DNA of 45,706 nt from Bacillota bacterium (lineage in GTDB: Bacteria > Bacillota_A > Clostridia > Christensenellales > Aristaeellaceae), in contig JAEZSP010000038.1 in the NCBI GenBank assembly GCA_023421735.1, positions 1-45,706 of the forward strand, written 5' to 3'. Positions 37,374 to 45,706 of this stretch are shown here, one piece after another. The notes beneath the pieces were generated by a model. That model saw only the letters and a list, made by a program, of their open reading frames with translations. It had not been told where the DNA came from and made no database searches. Position numbers and translations under genes: made by a program. Positions within the stretch are counted from its first letter, which is position 1. Each line of letters starts with the position of its first letter.

Positions 37374-38063
37374 ATGTCCACATTTGGAGAGAGACTGAAG
37401 CGGCTGCGGAAGCGGCGGCTCATGACGCAGGATGACCTGGCGCGCGAACTGGATACGTCAAAACAGGTCATCAGCCGTTACGAAAAGGGAATTCGCACGC
37501 CGAGCATCGACATTGCAAACCGATATGCGTCGTTCTTTGGCGTCTCCCTCGACTACCTGATGGGCGAGACCGAGGAATTGCCGGATTATATCCCATTCAT
37601 TCCCGGCGTCCACAGGGGTATTGGCACAAAGGACGTGCCGGGTGAATCCCTTGCCGGCATTAAAAACATACTGCCGATCCGAAAAAAACGCATCCCGTTT
37701 TTAGGAGAGATCGCCGCGGGCATACCGATTTTTGCCGACGAACAGCATGACCTCTTCGTGACGACCGATGAGGATGCGCATTGCGATTTCGCGCTGCGGG
37801 TAAAGGGCGACAGCATGACGGGCGCAAACATCCAAAGCGGTGATATCGTGTTCATCCGCCAACAACCGGATGTGCTGGACGGCCAGATTGCAGCGGTGTC
37901 CATCGAGGATGAGGCGACGCTCAAGCGTGTTTATCATGCACGCGACGGCATCACGCTCATCGCAGAGAACCCGAAATACGCACCCATGACATTCCGCGAG
38001 GAAGACGCGCTCAATGTGCGCATCCTTGGCCTGGCGGTCGCAGTCTATCACGATCTCATTTAA
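37374..38063 (+). CDS. XRE-family repressor with S24 (LexA-like) peptidase domain
   Basis: A 229-residue CI-type transcription factor. The HTH occupies residues 7-63 (RLKRLRKRRLMTQDDLARELD, then SKQVISRYEKG). The C-terminal S24 domain has the autocleavage-type Ala115-Gly116 in GEIAAGIP, catalytic Ser147 in GDSMTG and Lys184 in ATLKRVYH. Such proteins switch off when RecA promotes self-cleavage. GAGGTGA precedes the ATG. It lies just right of the tRNA 3' copy; it could be an element remnant or a host regulator, and no phage genes follow. Confidence 0.92.
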   Translation: MSTFGERLKRLRKRRLMTQDDLARELDTSKQVISRYEKGIRTPSIDIANRYASFFGVSLDYLMGETEELPDYIPFIPGVHRGIGTKDVPGESLAGIKNILPIRKKRIPFLGEIAAGIPIFADEQHDLFVTTDEDAHCDFALRVKGDSMTGANIQSGDIVFIRQQPDVLDGQIAAVSIEDEATLKRVYHARDGITLIAENPKYAPMTFREEDALNVRILGLAVAVYHDLI

Positions 38064-38079
38064 TTCTTTCCCATTGCTG

Positions 38080-38105
38080 ACAGCCGCCTTGTTCGCGGCT
38101 GTTTT
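38080..38105 (+). terminator. Terminator of the S24 repressor gene
   Basis: Arms ACAGCCGC and GCGGCTGT, seven-base loop, TTTT. The following 38106-38278 is an AT-rich gap with palindromes (for example CCGTATACGG at 38212-38221) and no gene. Confidence 0.85.
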
Positions 38106-38278
38106 GCGTTCTCGTCATCCCATACACAACGAACTTGCACATCCTCGCCCTTTCGTGTCTCTGATTTGCAAAATTTCCCTTAACGCATTGATCAATCATC
38201 ACCCAAACCGCCCGTATACGGTCTATTTTTTAGACATATTGTATGAATTATTATCAGTAAGTTTATGTTCATTGTCAA

Positions 38279-38317
38279 TTGCATGTTTCCTCCAAGAACG
38301 GTATAATTGTCATACAG
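38279..38317 (+). promoter_or_regulatory. Promoter and candidate FadR-type operator of the catabolic operon
   Basis: TTGCAT (38279-38284), 17-base spacer, TATAAT (38302-38307). Directly over the start point lies TTGTCATACAG (38307-38317), one mismatch from the TNGTNNNACNA pattern bound by FadR-group GntR regulators; a GntR gene lies in this operon. The operator is inferred. Confidence 0.6.
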
Positions 38318-38359
38318 ATTTGAAGAGGTCCATTGCATATGCGAGAGGAAGCGAATCGA

Positions 38360-39274
38360 ATGAATCAATATCCGGGTGGCGTTTGGCCGGTCATGCTGAC
38401 GCCTTTTACTGAAAGTGGCGCGATAGACGAAAACGGATTGCGCGCACTGATCGACTGGTACATAGAGGCTGGTGTGGATGGGCTGTTTGCGTCCTGCCAA
38501 TCGAGCGAAATATTCAATATGAACTTTGAAGAGCGCATGCGGATCGCGCGCATCACCGTCGAACAGGCTGCGGGGCGCGTACCCGTGGTGGCGTCCGGCT
38601 TCACCGATTACGATCTTGGCGCGCAGGTTAAAAGCATTGAAGCCATGCACGCCACGGGCGTCGACGCGGTCATTCTTTTGACGAACCGGCTCGCCGCGGA
38701 AAACGAGGGGGACGATGTGCTCCTTGCGCGGGTGGATGCGCTTCTTGCAAAAATCGATCCATCCATCAAACTGGGTCTTTACGAGTGTCCGATGCCCTAC
38801 AAGAGGCTCCTTACGGTTCCGGTGATCAAAAAGTGCGCCGAAACGGGTCGCTTCTACTTCTTGAAGGATACCTGCTGCGACGCGGAACAAATTCGGCAAA
38901 AGCTCGCAGCCGCGGAGGGCAGCAATCTCAAGCTCTACAACGCGAACACAACCACCCTTCTGCAGTCAATGCGCGACGGCGCGCCGGGTTATTCGGGCAT
39001 CATGGCAAATTTCCATCCAGAAGTCTATGTCTGGCTCACGCGCAACATCCATCACGAAAACGCCGATCTGGTACAGGGAAGCCTGACGCTGGCGTCTCTG
39101 ATCGAGCGGCAGTGCTATCCGGTCAACGCCAAGTACCATCTGAACGCCATCGAACACATGCCCATTGCCGTCAAATGCAGGGTGCGCGATGACGTGCTGT
39201 CGGAAACTTTCAAAGACGAGGTCAGACAGATGGATCTGGTTATAAACGAGGTTTATGCGAGGTACTGCAAATGA
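38360..39274 (+). CDS. Dihydrodipicolinate synthase/N-acetylneuraminate lyase family protein
   Basis: Class I (Schiff-base) aldolase barrel, 304 residues. Lys169 in FYFLKDT is the expected Schiff-base lysine and Tyr141 in GLYECP the catalytic tyrosine; GGVWPVMLTPF opens the family fold. The pocket GLFASCQSSE replaces the TTGE of true DapA, so lysine synthesis is unlikely; a keto-acid lyase role fits the operon. ATG 38360 follows AGAGGAAG at ten bases; ATG 38339 after AAGAGG is possible. It overlaps the next gene by ATGA. Confidence 0.85.
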   Translation: MNQYPGGVWPVMLTPFTESGAIDENGLRALIDWYIEAGVDGLFASCQSSEIFNMNFEERMRIARITVEQAAGRVPVVASGFTDYDLGAQVKSIEAMHATGVDAVILLTNRLAAENEGDDVLLARVDALLAKIDPSIKLGLYECPMPYKRLLTVPVIKKCAETGRFYFLKDTCCDAEQIRQKLAAAEGSNLKLYNANTTTLLQSMRDGAPGYSGIMANFHPEVYVWLTRNIHHENADLVQGSLTLASLIERQCYPVNAKYHLNAIEHMPIAVKCRVRDDVLSETFKDEVRQMDLVINEVYARYCK

Positions 39275-40050
39275 TGCATGCGGCGGCCCTGCGCGAAAAA
39301 CTTGCGCGCGGTGAACTGATCATCGGGGGACATGTCTTTTTGACCGACCCGGAAGTCACCGAGTCATTGGGCATGCACGGCTTCGAGTTTGTATGGATCG
39401 ACGCGGAGCATTCCGCGTTTGACAAGGGTGAAATCCTTGCGCATGTGGTCGCGGCGGCGGCTGCAAACACGGCATCACTCGTGCGCGTGCCGTGGAACGA
39501 CCCTGTGCTCGTAAAACCCGTTCTCGAAATGGGTCCTGACGGCATTATTTTGCCGATGGTCTCCTCGGCCGAGGAAGCACGCGCGGCAGTCGCCGCATGC
39601 AGATATCCGCCGTCCGGCGTGCGCGGGTTCGGTCCGCGCCGTGCAAACGCCTATGGGGCGATGGACACAAGAGAGTATCTTGCGCACGCGGACGAGAGAC
39701 TTCTGAAAATCATGCAGATCGAGCATGTGCGCGCAGTCGAGAATCTGGAAGAAATTCTGGCGGTTCCGGGCGTCGATTTGATCATCGTCGGGCCGAACGA
39801 TCTGTCTGCCTCCGTCGGGCATTTGGGCGATACGCGCCATCCGGAGGTCATCGCGCTCTACGATGAAATCGAGCGCACTGCCAAGCGCATGCACAAGCCG
39901 TTTGGCGTTTCGCTTGGCGCGGGCGATCGGGTATCCATCGAAGACTGGGTACGGCGGGGCGCTGCACTGATCGGCTGCGGCGATGACTTGAGCTATCTCT
40001 CGATGGGCAGCAAAGCGACGCTTTCCTTTGTGCGCGCGCTGACCCGATAA
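39271..40050 (+). CDS. HpcH/HpaI-family aldolase
   Basis: Class II metal-dependent aldolase of 259 residues that cleaves 2-keto-4-hydroxy acids to pyruvate and an aldehyde. Visible residues: His47 in WIDAEHSAFD, Arg72 in VRVPWND, the metal ligands Glu151 in QIEHVRAVEN and Asp177 in VGPNDLSASVG, and GVRGFGP. Its start is coupled to the lyase by a four-base overlap. Together with the DapA-like enzyme it implies catabolism of a sugar acid. Confidence 0.92.
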   Translation: MMHAAALREKLARGELIIGGHVFLTDPEVTESLGMHGFEFVWIDAEHSAFDKGEILAHVVAAAAANTASLVRVPWNDPVLVKPVLEMGPDGIILPMVSSAEEARAAVAACRYPPSGVRGFGPRRANAYGAMDTREYLAHADERLLKIMQIEHVRAVENLEEILAVPGVDLIIVGPNDLSASVGHLGDTRHPEVIALYDEIERTAKRMHKPFGVSLGAGDRVSIEDWVRRGAALIGCGDDLSYLSMGSKATLSFVRALTR

Positions 40051-40070
40051 TCCCTGCCGGGAGGTATCAT

Positions 40071-40820
40071 ATGGATTTGAAATTGAACCGTGCAAACCTG
40101 TCGGAACAGGTTGCGGACCTACTGGAGGAGGAAATTCTCGAAACATATTCCTTCGGCGCACGGCTTCCGAGCGAGCAGGCTCTTGCGGAACGATATGAAG
40201 TCAGCCGCACAATCATCCGCGAAGCCCTGCGCACCCTCAAAGAACGCGGACTGATCGATTCAAAGACCGGCAGCGGCGCCTATGTCAAACGCCCCGAAGC
40301 GCAGAATCTTTCAGATACCATGGCGCGCATCATCAAGCTCGACCGCATCGACGTTCCCTCGATTTACGAAGTGCGCGAAATCCTTGAGCGGGCAACCGTG
40401 CGGCGCGCGGCGCGCCTCGTGACAGACGGCGAACTCGTCGAATTGGATGAAACGCTTACGCAGCTCAAGAACCGGGAACTCGATCAGCAACAGCGCCGCG
40501 ATTTAGACTTTACTTTTCATTATTTAATCGCCAAAGCATCGCGCAATCCACTGCTGGAGCTGCTGGTGGAAACCATGTCCAATATCTTTAAGGAAATGAT
40601 CGTGAGCGGCATCGTCCTGTCGGGCGGCGTCGACGATGCGATTGTGCGCCATCAGGTGATCATGGACGCGCTGCATGCGCATGACGTACAGACCGCCGAC
40701 GCGGCGATGCACGCGCACCTGCGTCAATCGCTCGACAACGCCGAGCGGTACGAACTGGGAAAACGTGCGGGATCTGTTCCGCATGAAATACGCCCGCTTG
40801 AAGCGGGCGAAGAGAAATAA
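40071..40820 (+). CDS. GntR-family regulator, FadR subgroup
   Basis: A 249-residue regulator. The winged HTH at residues 5-75 (LPSEQALAERYEVSRTIIREALRTLKERGLI) is followed by the helical FCD effector domain, with DFTFHYLIAKASRNPLL and IVRHQVIMDALHAHD where metal-binding His/Asp are expected. It binds a small acid and controls catabolic genes; its own operon is the obvious target. GGGAGGT precedes the ATG. Confidence 0.93.
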   Translation: MDLKLNRANLSEQVADLLEEEILETYSFGARLPSEQALAERYEVSRTIIREALRTLKERGLIDSKTGSGAYVKRPEAQNLSDTMARIIKLDRIDVPSIYEVREILERATVRRAARLVTDGELVELDETLTQLKNRELDQQQRRDLDFTFHYLIAKASRNPLLELLVETMSNIFKEMIVSGIVLSGGVDDAIVRHQVIMDALHAHDVQTADAAMHAHLRQSLDNAERYELGKRAGSVPHEIRPLEAGEEK

Positions 40821-40834
40821 GGAGGGACTATCTC

Positions 40835-41836
40835 ATGAAGAAGCTCGTCAGTCTGGCATTGCTGTTGGTTCTTGTCGTGAGCACAATGGGGTTCGCGCAG
40901 GCGGAAGACCTGGGCGATCCGGTCACACTGGTCGTCACGCTGACCGCCGTCTCCACCGATACACACGCACAGGCCATGATGGAGTTCAAAAAGACGGTTG
41001 AAGAACTGTCCGGCGGCAATATCACCGTGGAAGTCTACACCGACGCGGTGCTCTTTACCCAGGAGGAAGAGGTGCTCGCGATCGCTGCAGGCGACGCCGA
41101 CATGACGCTTACGAGCGCATCCTGGCTGACCACCAATTCCCCGTGGCTGGGCATGTTCACCGCGGGCTACGTCTTCAAAAGCTACGACCACATGACCGCG
41201 GTTCTCAACGGCGACATCGGCAAGGAGGCCTTCGCGCGTGTCGCCGAGGAGCAGAACGTGCTTCCGCTCGCCGCATGGTACCTCGGTTCCCGCGAAATTT
41301 CGCTGTCTGAGGACAGGGAAATCAAGACCCCCGAAGACCTGAACGGCGTAAACCTTCGCATGCCCAACTCCGACGCATGGCTGCTGCTGGGCCGCGCGCT
41401 GGGCGCCAATCCGACCCCGATCTCCTTCTCCGAGCTGTATCTCGCGCTGCAGACCGGCGTCGTGGACGGCCAGGACAATCCCCTGCCCACCCTTGAGAGC
41501 GCCAAGTTCTACGAGGTGCAGAAGTCGATCACCATCACGAACCATCTGGTCGACTCCGTGTGGCCCGCCATCAACGTTGATAAGTGGAACAGCCTCACCC
41601 CCGCGCAGCAGGACATCGTCATGCAGGGCGTGGAAGCCGGCCGCAAGTACTGCGACGAAACCAATCTCGCCCGCGAAGCTGAGCTGATTGAGTTCTTTAA
41701 GGGCCAGGGCCTGAGCGTCTACTACGCAGACGTCGATGCCTTTGCAGAGCACGTACTGGCATACTACCTGGCAGATGATTTCTCCAGCGCCTGGGATCTG
41801 GATCTTCTCGACCAAATCCAGTCCATGGACGACTAA
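40835..41836 (+). CDS. dctP: TRAP transporter solute-binding protein (DctP)
   Basis: Periplasmic-type or, in Gram positives, membrane-tethered receptor of a TRAP system, 333 residues. Signal peptide MKKLVSLALLLVLVVSTMGF with cleavage after AQA. Arg175 in GVNLRMPNSDAW is the arginine that binds carboxylate ligands, followed by GANPTPISFSELYLALQTGVVDGQDNP. There is no lipobox cysteine, so how it stays near the membrane is unclear. GGAGGGA precedes the ATG. Confidence 0.95.
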   Translation: MKKLVSLALLLVLVVSTMGFAQAEDLGDPVTLVVTLTAVSTDTHAQAMMEFKKTVEELSGGNITVEVYTDAVLFTQEEEVLAIAAGDADMTLTSASWLTTNSPWLGMFTAGYVFKSYDHMTAVLNGDIGKEAFARVAEEQNVLPLAAWYLGSREISLSEDREIKTPEDLNGVNLRMPNSDAWLLLGRALGANPTPISFSELYLALQTGVVDGQDNPLPTLESAKFYEVQKSITITNHLVDSVWPAINVDKWNSLTPAQQDIVMQGVEAGRKYCDETNLAREAELIEFFKGQGLSVYYADVDAFAEHVLAYYLADDFSSAWDLDLLDQIQSMDD

Positions 41837-41863
41837 TTCCGGGTTCGCAACGAACGACCGATC

Positions 41864-41887
41864 GGCGCGGGACTGGTGTTCCGCGCC
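41864..41887 (+). other. Hairpin between dctP and dctQ
   Basis: Arms GGCGCGG and CCGCGCC with a ten-base loop, no T-run. Possibly protects or caps the dctP transcript so that receptor exceeds membrane subunits (inference). Confidence 0.45.
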
Positions 41888-41914
41888 ATCTCATTGACGA
41901 GGGAGGGGATGCGC

Positions 41915-42490
41915 ATGCGTCTTGTGAAGAAGCTGGTTTCCATTTTGCAAAACATCGTGGAACTTTATGTTCCGGCGACCAGCTTCGTTTTGATGTTTGT
42001 CGTGTTTGTCCTGCAGATCTTCTGCCGCTACATACTCAATCAGCCGCTCGACTGGGCTTATGAGGTGACGGTCTCCTGCTATCTGTGGATGGTGGTACTG
42101 GGCGCGTGCTATGCGCAAAGATGGCGCGCACATGTGGTCTTCACACTTTTTTACGACAAACTGTCCGTGCGCCTCAAGGCGTTGACCGCCATACTCGGCA
42201 ATGGGCTGATCGCGTTCGCGTTTGCCTGGTCGTTCTGGCCAACCGTCCAGATGATCGATTTTATGAAGATGCAGAAGACGAGCATTCTGCGCATCGGACT
42301 CAACATCGTCTATGCACCCTATATCCCGTTCATGATTCTCATCTTTCTCTATATGATGATCGACATCGTGCGCGATTTTAAGGTGCTGGTCGGCGCAGCC
42401 TCCCAGGAGGAAGTCGAAAAGATGCTCCGGGAAAATCGATCCGAGACACAGGAAGTGATTGATGCGGCAAAGGAAGGTGATCCGGTATGA
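41915..42490 (+). CDS. dctQ: TRAP transporter small membrane subunit (DctQ)
   Basis: A 191-residue membrane protein with four hydrophobic helices (LYVPATSFVLMFVVFVLQIF first), the family FCRYILNQPLDWAYEV loop, and WRAHVVFTLFYDKL. ATG 41915 is eight bases from GGAGG; an ATG two codons earlier overlaps the site. The tail is charged (EEVEKMLRENRSE). It overlaps dctM by four bases. Confidence 0.92.
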   Translation: MRLVKKLVSILQNIVELYVPATSFVLMFVVFVLQIFCRYILNQPLDWAYEVTVSCYLWMVVLGACYAQRWRAHVVFTLFYDKLSVRLKALTAILGNGLIAFAFAWSFWPTVQMIDFMKMQKTSILRIGLNIVYAPYIPFMILIFLYMMIDIVRDFKVLVGAASQEEVEKMLRENRSETQEVIDAAKEGDPV

Positions 42491-43782
42491 GTTGGGCGTT
42501 GATCGCGTTCCTTGTTGTGTTCGTTCTGATCTTCCTGCTCAAGATGCCCATTCCCATGGGATTGATGACGGCGTGTGTTTTTTATTTCATCGTTTCCGGC
42601 GCTTCGACCAAAATGGTTGCGCAGCAGACACTCAAGACGTTTTATACCAACTACACCATCATCGCGGTGCCGCTGTTCATCTTTGCGGCGAATGTGATGA
42701 ACTCCGGCAAAGTAACCGAGAAGGTATTTGGATTTGCGAAGGGCTTCGTCGGACGGTTCAAGGGCGGCCTCGGTCATGTAAACGTGCTGGCGTCGCTGGT
42801 GTTTTCCGGCATGACCGGGTCGGCGATTGCGGATGCGTCGGGCCTTGGCAAGATGGAGATCGACGCCATGCGCGAAGAGGGCTATGACGACGGCTTTGCC
42901 TGTGCGATTACAGCCGCTTCCGCAACGATCGGGCCGATTTTCCCGCCCTCGATCCCCATGGTCATCTATTCGATGCTTTCCGGCGCGTCGGTGGGCGCGC
43001 TATTCATGGGCGGCATGCTGCCGGGCATCCTGCTCGCGGCCGCGCTGATGCTGTATGTTGCCTATGTGGCGCACAAACGCGGCTATGCGCGCAGCGAAAA
43101 GGTTTCGTTCATGGGATTTCTTCGTTACACGCTCACGGCGATTCCCGCCATCCTGACGCCTGTGATCCTGCTGGTCGGCATTTACACCGGCGTCATGACG
43201 CCCACGGAGGCGGGTGCCGTGGCGGGTCTCTATGCCCTCATCATCGCCGTATTCGCCTATCGTATGATGGGGCTCAAACAGCTCAAGGGCGTTCTGATCG
43301 ACACCGTGAAGTCGGTCGGCTCGGTTTCGCTGATGATTGGCGCGGCCACCTGCATCAGCTACATCGTTGCACGCGAGCAGATTGCGGTACGGGTGGGCGA
43401 ACTGATCCTGAGCATGACGACCAATAAGTATGTGTTTCTCCTGATTGTTAATGTCGCAATCCTGATTCTGGGCATGTTCATCGACACCTCGGTGATTCAG
43501 GTGGTGTTTGTGCCGATCCTTCTGCCGGTCGCGCGCCAATTCGGCATCGATCTGGTGCAGTTTGGACTGGTCGTGATCTTCAACATGATGGTGGGGCTCT
43601 CCACTCCGCCGTTCGGCATGCTTTTGTTCATCACAAGCGGTATATCCGCGACGCCGCTCAAGGACATCATAAGGGAGATCATGCCGATCCTGCTCGTCAT
43701 GCTGGTCGTGCTGTTCCTGATCACCTATTTCCCCGACATCGTACTGTTCATGCCGCGCATGCTGCTCGGCTACAAGGGATAG
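42487..43782 (+). CDS. dctM: TRAP transporter large membrane subunit (DctM)
   Basis: The 431-residue channel subunit with about eleven to twelve membrane helices. Conserved segments are GMTGSAIADASGLGKMEIDAM, GPIFPPSIPMVIYSMLSGASVGALFMGGMLPG, YTGVMTPTEAGAVAGLYAL and GLSTPPFGMLLFITSG. With DctP and DctQ it forms a secondary active transporter that uses an ion gradient, here probably for an organic acid. Confidence 0.95.
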   Translation: MSWALIAFLVVFVLIFLLKMPIPMGLMTACVFYFIVSGASTKMVAQQTLKTFYTNYTIIAVPLFIFAANVMNSGKVTEKVFGFAKGFVGRFKGGLGHVNVLASLVFSGMTGSAIADASGLGKMEIDAMREEGYDDGFACAITAASATIGPIFPPSIPMVIYSMLSGASVGALFMGGMLPGILLAAALMLYVAYVAHKRGYARSEKVSFMGFLRYTLTAIPAILTPVILLVGIYTGVMTPTEAGAVAGLYALIIAVFAYRMMGLKQLKGVLIDTVKSVGSVSLMIGAATCISYIVAREQIAVRVGELILSMTTNKYVFLLIVNVAILILGMFIDTSVIQVVFVPILLPVARQFGIDLVQFGLVVIFNMMVGLSTPPFGMLLFITSGISATPLKDIIREIMPILLVMLVVLFLITYFPDIVLFMPRMLLGYKG

Positions 43783-43809
43783 CGCGATATTTGAAGCCCC
43801 GCAATAAAG

Positions 43810-43866
43810 TCCGGCAGCAACCGTTTCCAGTCTGAAAAGATGGACGGAAGCTGCCGGATTGTTTAT
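43810..43866 (+). terminator. Terminator of the TRAP operon
   Basis: Nine-bp outer stem TCCGGCAGC / GCTGCCGGA with a long loop that can fold again, followed by TTGTTTAT. Confidence 0.6.
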
Positions 43867-43940
43867 ATGTCCCGGAGTCCCTGCGCGTAGAAGGAGAGGG
43901 AGCAAGCCAAACTGAGGACAATCAGGCGTGCAAGCGTGCC

Positions 43941-43968
43941 TTGACAACCTGCTGACATGCGATATAAT
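43941..43968 (+). promoter_or_regulatory. Promoter of the phosphofructokinase gene
   Basis: TTGACA (43941-43946), 16-base spacer, TATAAT (43963-43968), 42 bases ahead of the ATG. Both hexamers are perfect. Confidence 0.8.
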
Positions 43969-44009
43969 GTAAAGAATAGGATAAGTGATAGGAGAAAGGA
44001 GGTGTTCCC

Positions 44010-45083
44010 ATGATCCGAATCGGTATGCTCACAAGCGGCGGTGACTGTCAGGCACTGAATGCCGCCATGCGCGGCGTCGGAAAGACGCTGTATCATTCGA
44101 AGGAGGATGTCGAGATATACGGCTTTTCAGACGGCTATCAAGGATTAATCTACGGCAAATTCAGGCTGCTAACCTACAATGATTTCTCCGGCATCCTGAC
44201 AAAGGGCGGCACGTTTCTGGGAAGCAGCAGAACACCCTTTAAGTCCATCCGCGAACCGGACAAGAAGGGGCTTGATAAAATTGCCGCAATAAAGCAGACG
44301 TATTATAAACTACAGCTCGACTGCCTTGTGATTTTGGGCGGGAACGGCACGCACAAGACCGCCAATCTGCTGCGCGAAGAGAATCTCAATATCATCACCC
44401 TTCCCAAGACCATTGACAACGACCTGTGGGGCACGGACATGACCTTCGGTTTTCAGTCCGCCGTAGATGTTGCGACCGACGCCATCGATTGCATCCACAC
44501 CACCGCAGCCTCCCACGGTCGCGTGTTCATCGTGGAGGTGATGGGGCACAAGGTGGGCTGGCTGACGCTGAACGCGGGCATCGCAGGCGGTGCAGACATT
44601 ATTCTCATTCCCGAAATCCCCTACGACATCGACAAGGTCGTGCAAAAGATCAAAGAGCGACACGCGCGCGGCAGCCTTTTCACCATACTTGCAGTCGCAG
44701 AAGGCGCCATTTCCAAGGAAGAGGCGGTGCTTCCGAAGAAAGAGTACCGGGAAAAGCGCGCGAGCAGCAAATATCCTTCCGTCTCCTATGAAATCGCCGA
44801 GAAAATCAAGAAAAAGAGCGGCTACGACGTGCGTGTGACCGTGCCCGGGCACACACAGCGGGGCGGTACCCCAAGTTCCTATGACCGCGTATTTGCCACG
44901 CGTCTTGGTTCCGAGGCTGGAACATTGATCCTGGAAGGTGAATACGGCTTCATGGTTGGCTACAAGAATCGGGAAATCGTAAAGGTGCCGCTGCAAGAAG
45001 TCGCCGGCAAGCTCAAAATGGTCGATCCCAATTCCTCCATCGTCAGGGAAGCAAAAAATATCGGCATGAGTTTCGGCGACTGA
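44010..45083 (+). CDS. pfk: 6-phosphofructokinase (group III-like)
   Basis: Phosphorylates fructose 6-phosphate in glycolysis. The 357 residues contain MLTSGGDCQALNAAMR, GGNGT at 110-114, LPKTIDNDLWGTD (132-144, with the catalytic Asp pair) and PGHTQRGG. The loop reads GGNG where most enzymes have GGDG; the following Gly usually marks ATP use, while Lys133 in PKTIDND is the form seen in PPi and mixed group III enzymes. Donor is thus open, ATP somewhat favoured. AGGAGGTG precedes the ATG. Confidence 0.92.
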   Translation: MIRIGMLTSGGDCQALNAAMRGVGKTLYHSKEDVEIYGFSDGYQGLIYGKFRLLTYNDFSGILTKGGTFLGSSRTPFKSIREPDKKGLDKIAAIKQTYYKLQLDCLVILGGNGTHKTANLLREENLNIITLPKTIDNDLWGTDMTFGFQSAVDVATDAIDCIHTTAASHGRVFIVEVMGHKVGWLTLNAGIAGGADIILIPEIPYDIDKVVQKIKERHARGSLFTILAVAEGAISKEEAVLPKKEYREKRASSKYPSVSYEIAEKIKKKSGYDVRVTVPGHTQRGGTPSSYDRVFATRLGSEAGTLILEGEYGFMVGYKNREIVKVPLQEVAGKLKMVDPNSSIVREAKNIGMSFGD

Positions 45084-45115
45084 CGCAAGCAGGAGTATCC
45101 GCTTTGCCCGTAACG

Positions 45116-45144
45116 CCGCGCGCTGTTTTCAGATGCGCGGTTTT
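45116..45144 (+). terminator. Terminator of pfk
   Basis: Arms CCGCGC and GCGCGG with a 13-base loop, then TTTT. Confidence 0.6.
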
Positions 45145-45620
45145 ATACATGCTGCTGGAAAACGCGGCAGCACAGGAGATACTCTGTGTGTGCAAGGGCT
45201 ATACCGCACAGAACATACGCGCGTTGACAAGATGAATTTTCTGCAGCAGGGCCATCCCTGCAGATTGTGCTTGCAGAATGCGTCAGCAAGGCAGCGTTAT
45301 GCCAAGCTTTTGCGAATGCGAGGTGGCGGAAATGCATTCGTCGGCACGTGTAGAATTTATGCGGATCGCCTCAAGTTCTCCAACGCATTTCGGACTCAGG
45401 TCTAATCTCGCTCCAATACAAATCCGCACTGCTCGACGCTCTTCTCCGGGTTTTTGGGTCTTCTACATCTATGACACATATTATCATGGCGCATTTTTAA
45501 ACAGACTCACGATCTCTTTGGGTGCAACAGGTCTTAAGTGATAAGCCGCGACCTGGCGCCGAGAAAACGGACACAAGGGAAGTGTGGTATAGTAAATACA
45601 ACACGAGGAGGAAGTCCGTC
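45145..45620. other. Intergenic stretch between pfk and the IS transposase
   Basis: About 475 bases with no gene I can support; open frames here lack ribosome binding sites. The left end of the insertion sequence probably lies between 45535 and 45590, where the sequence changes character (GCCGAGAAAACGGACAC). A TATAGT lies at 45589-45594. Confidence 0.4.
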
Positions 45621-45706
45621 ATGGGAAGGAACAGACTGTTTACCCGGGAAGAGAAGATTGCGGCGGTCAAACTGGTGACCGAGGAAGGCCGCAGTGTGCC
45701 AAGCGT
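45621..45706 (+). mobile_element. IS3-type transposase orfA, 5' fragment (cut by window edge)
   Basis: The first 28 codons read MGRNRLFTREEKIAAVKLVT, then EEGRSVPS, which matches the N-terminal helix-turn-helix of IS3-family orfA proteins. GAGGAGGAA precedes the ATG. The rest lies outside the window, so the subgroup, the orfB frame and the ends cannot be given. Confidence 0.7.

Noticed and set aside
45133..45541. Two short frames after pfk
   Set aside because: No ribosome binding site and no recognisable sequence; they overlap each other and the pfk terminator.

Overview
The window comes from a GC-rich, low-GC-lineage Gram-positive relative (Bacillota, most likely class Clostridia). The support is gene content and order: the rpoB-rpoC-L7Ae-like protein-rpsL-rpsG-fusA-tuf block as in Bacillus and Clostridium, a bifunctional HPr kinase/phosphorylase, strong GGAGG ribosome binding sites, SigA-type -35/-10 promoters, frequent GTG/TTG starts and many U-tailed terminators. 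No phylogenetic marker was compared, so the genus is open.

Layout. 1-11.5 kb (minus strand): transcription/translation block from rpoB through rpoC, rplGB, rpsL, rpsG and fusA to a tuf gene cut by the window edge. 11.7-14.2 kb (plus): a small operon of a methyltransferase with a degenerate SAM motif, ribose-5-phosphate isomerase B and a GH4 alpha-galactosidase-like enzyme. 14.3-18.2 kb (minus): two paralogous secreted proteins of unknown function flanking dapF. 18.3-19.5 kb: an MFS transporter. 19.6-23.6 kb (plus): an operon of a Cof-type phosphatase, HPr kinase, ROK sugar kinase and tripeptidase. 23.9-28.7 kb: CYTH-domain protein, topoisomerase III, nitroreductase and an ABC exporter. 28.8-30.2 kb (minus): two rhodaneses flanking a cytochrome-b5-like lipoprotein. 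30.3-32.9 kb (minus): a NUDIX domain fused in one frame to a GH92 glycosidase.

33.2-37.2 kb is accessory. A tRNA-Val(CAC) gene lies downstream of a 5' partial copy of itself and a structured leader. A 14-bp piece of its 3' end recurs 3.6 kb away, past a diguanylate cyclase, an N-terminally deleted large serine recombinase, a decapitated effector-binding protein and a flavin-binding-type protein. This looks like the scar of an integrated element.

37.4-43.8 kb (plus) holds a CI/LexA-like repressor and then a six-gene catabolic operon: a DapA-family lyase, a HpaI-family aldolase, a FadR-type regulator and a three-part TRAP transporter. Together these would import an organic acid, cleave it and sense it. 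A phosphofructokinase follows, and the window ends in the first codons of an IS3-type transposase.

The items that look most worth following are the NUDIX-GH92 fusion, the tRNA-Val islet with its leader and tRNA fragments, the secreted paralogue pair around dapF, a bidirectional terminator buried in the 3' coding end of the nitroreductase gene, and a twin 3'-end hairpin shared by two convergent genes.
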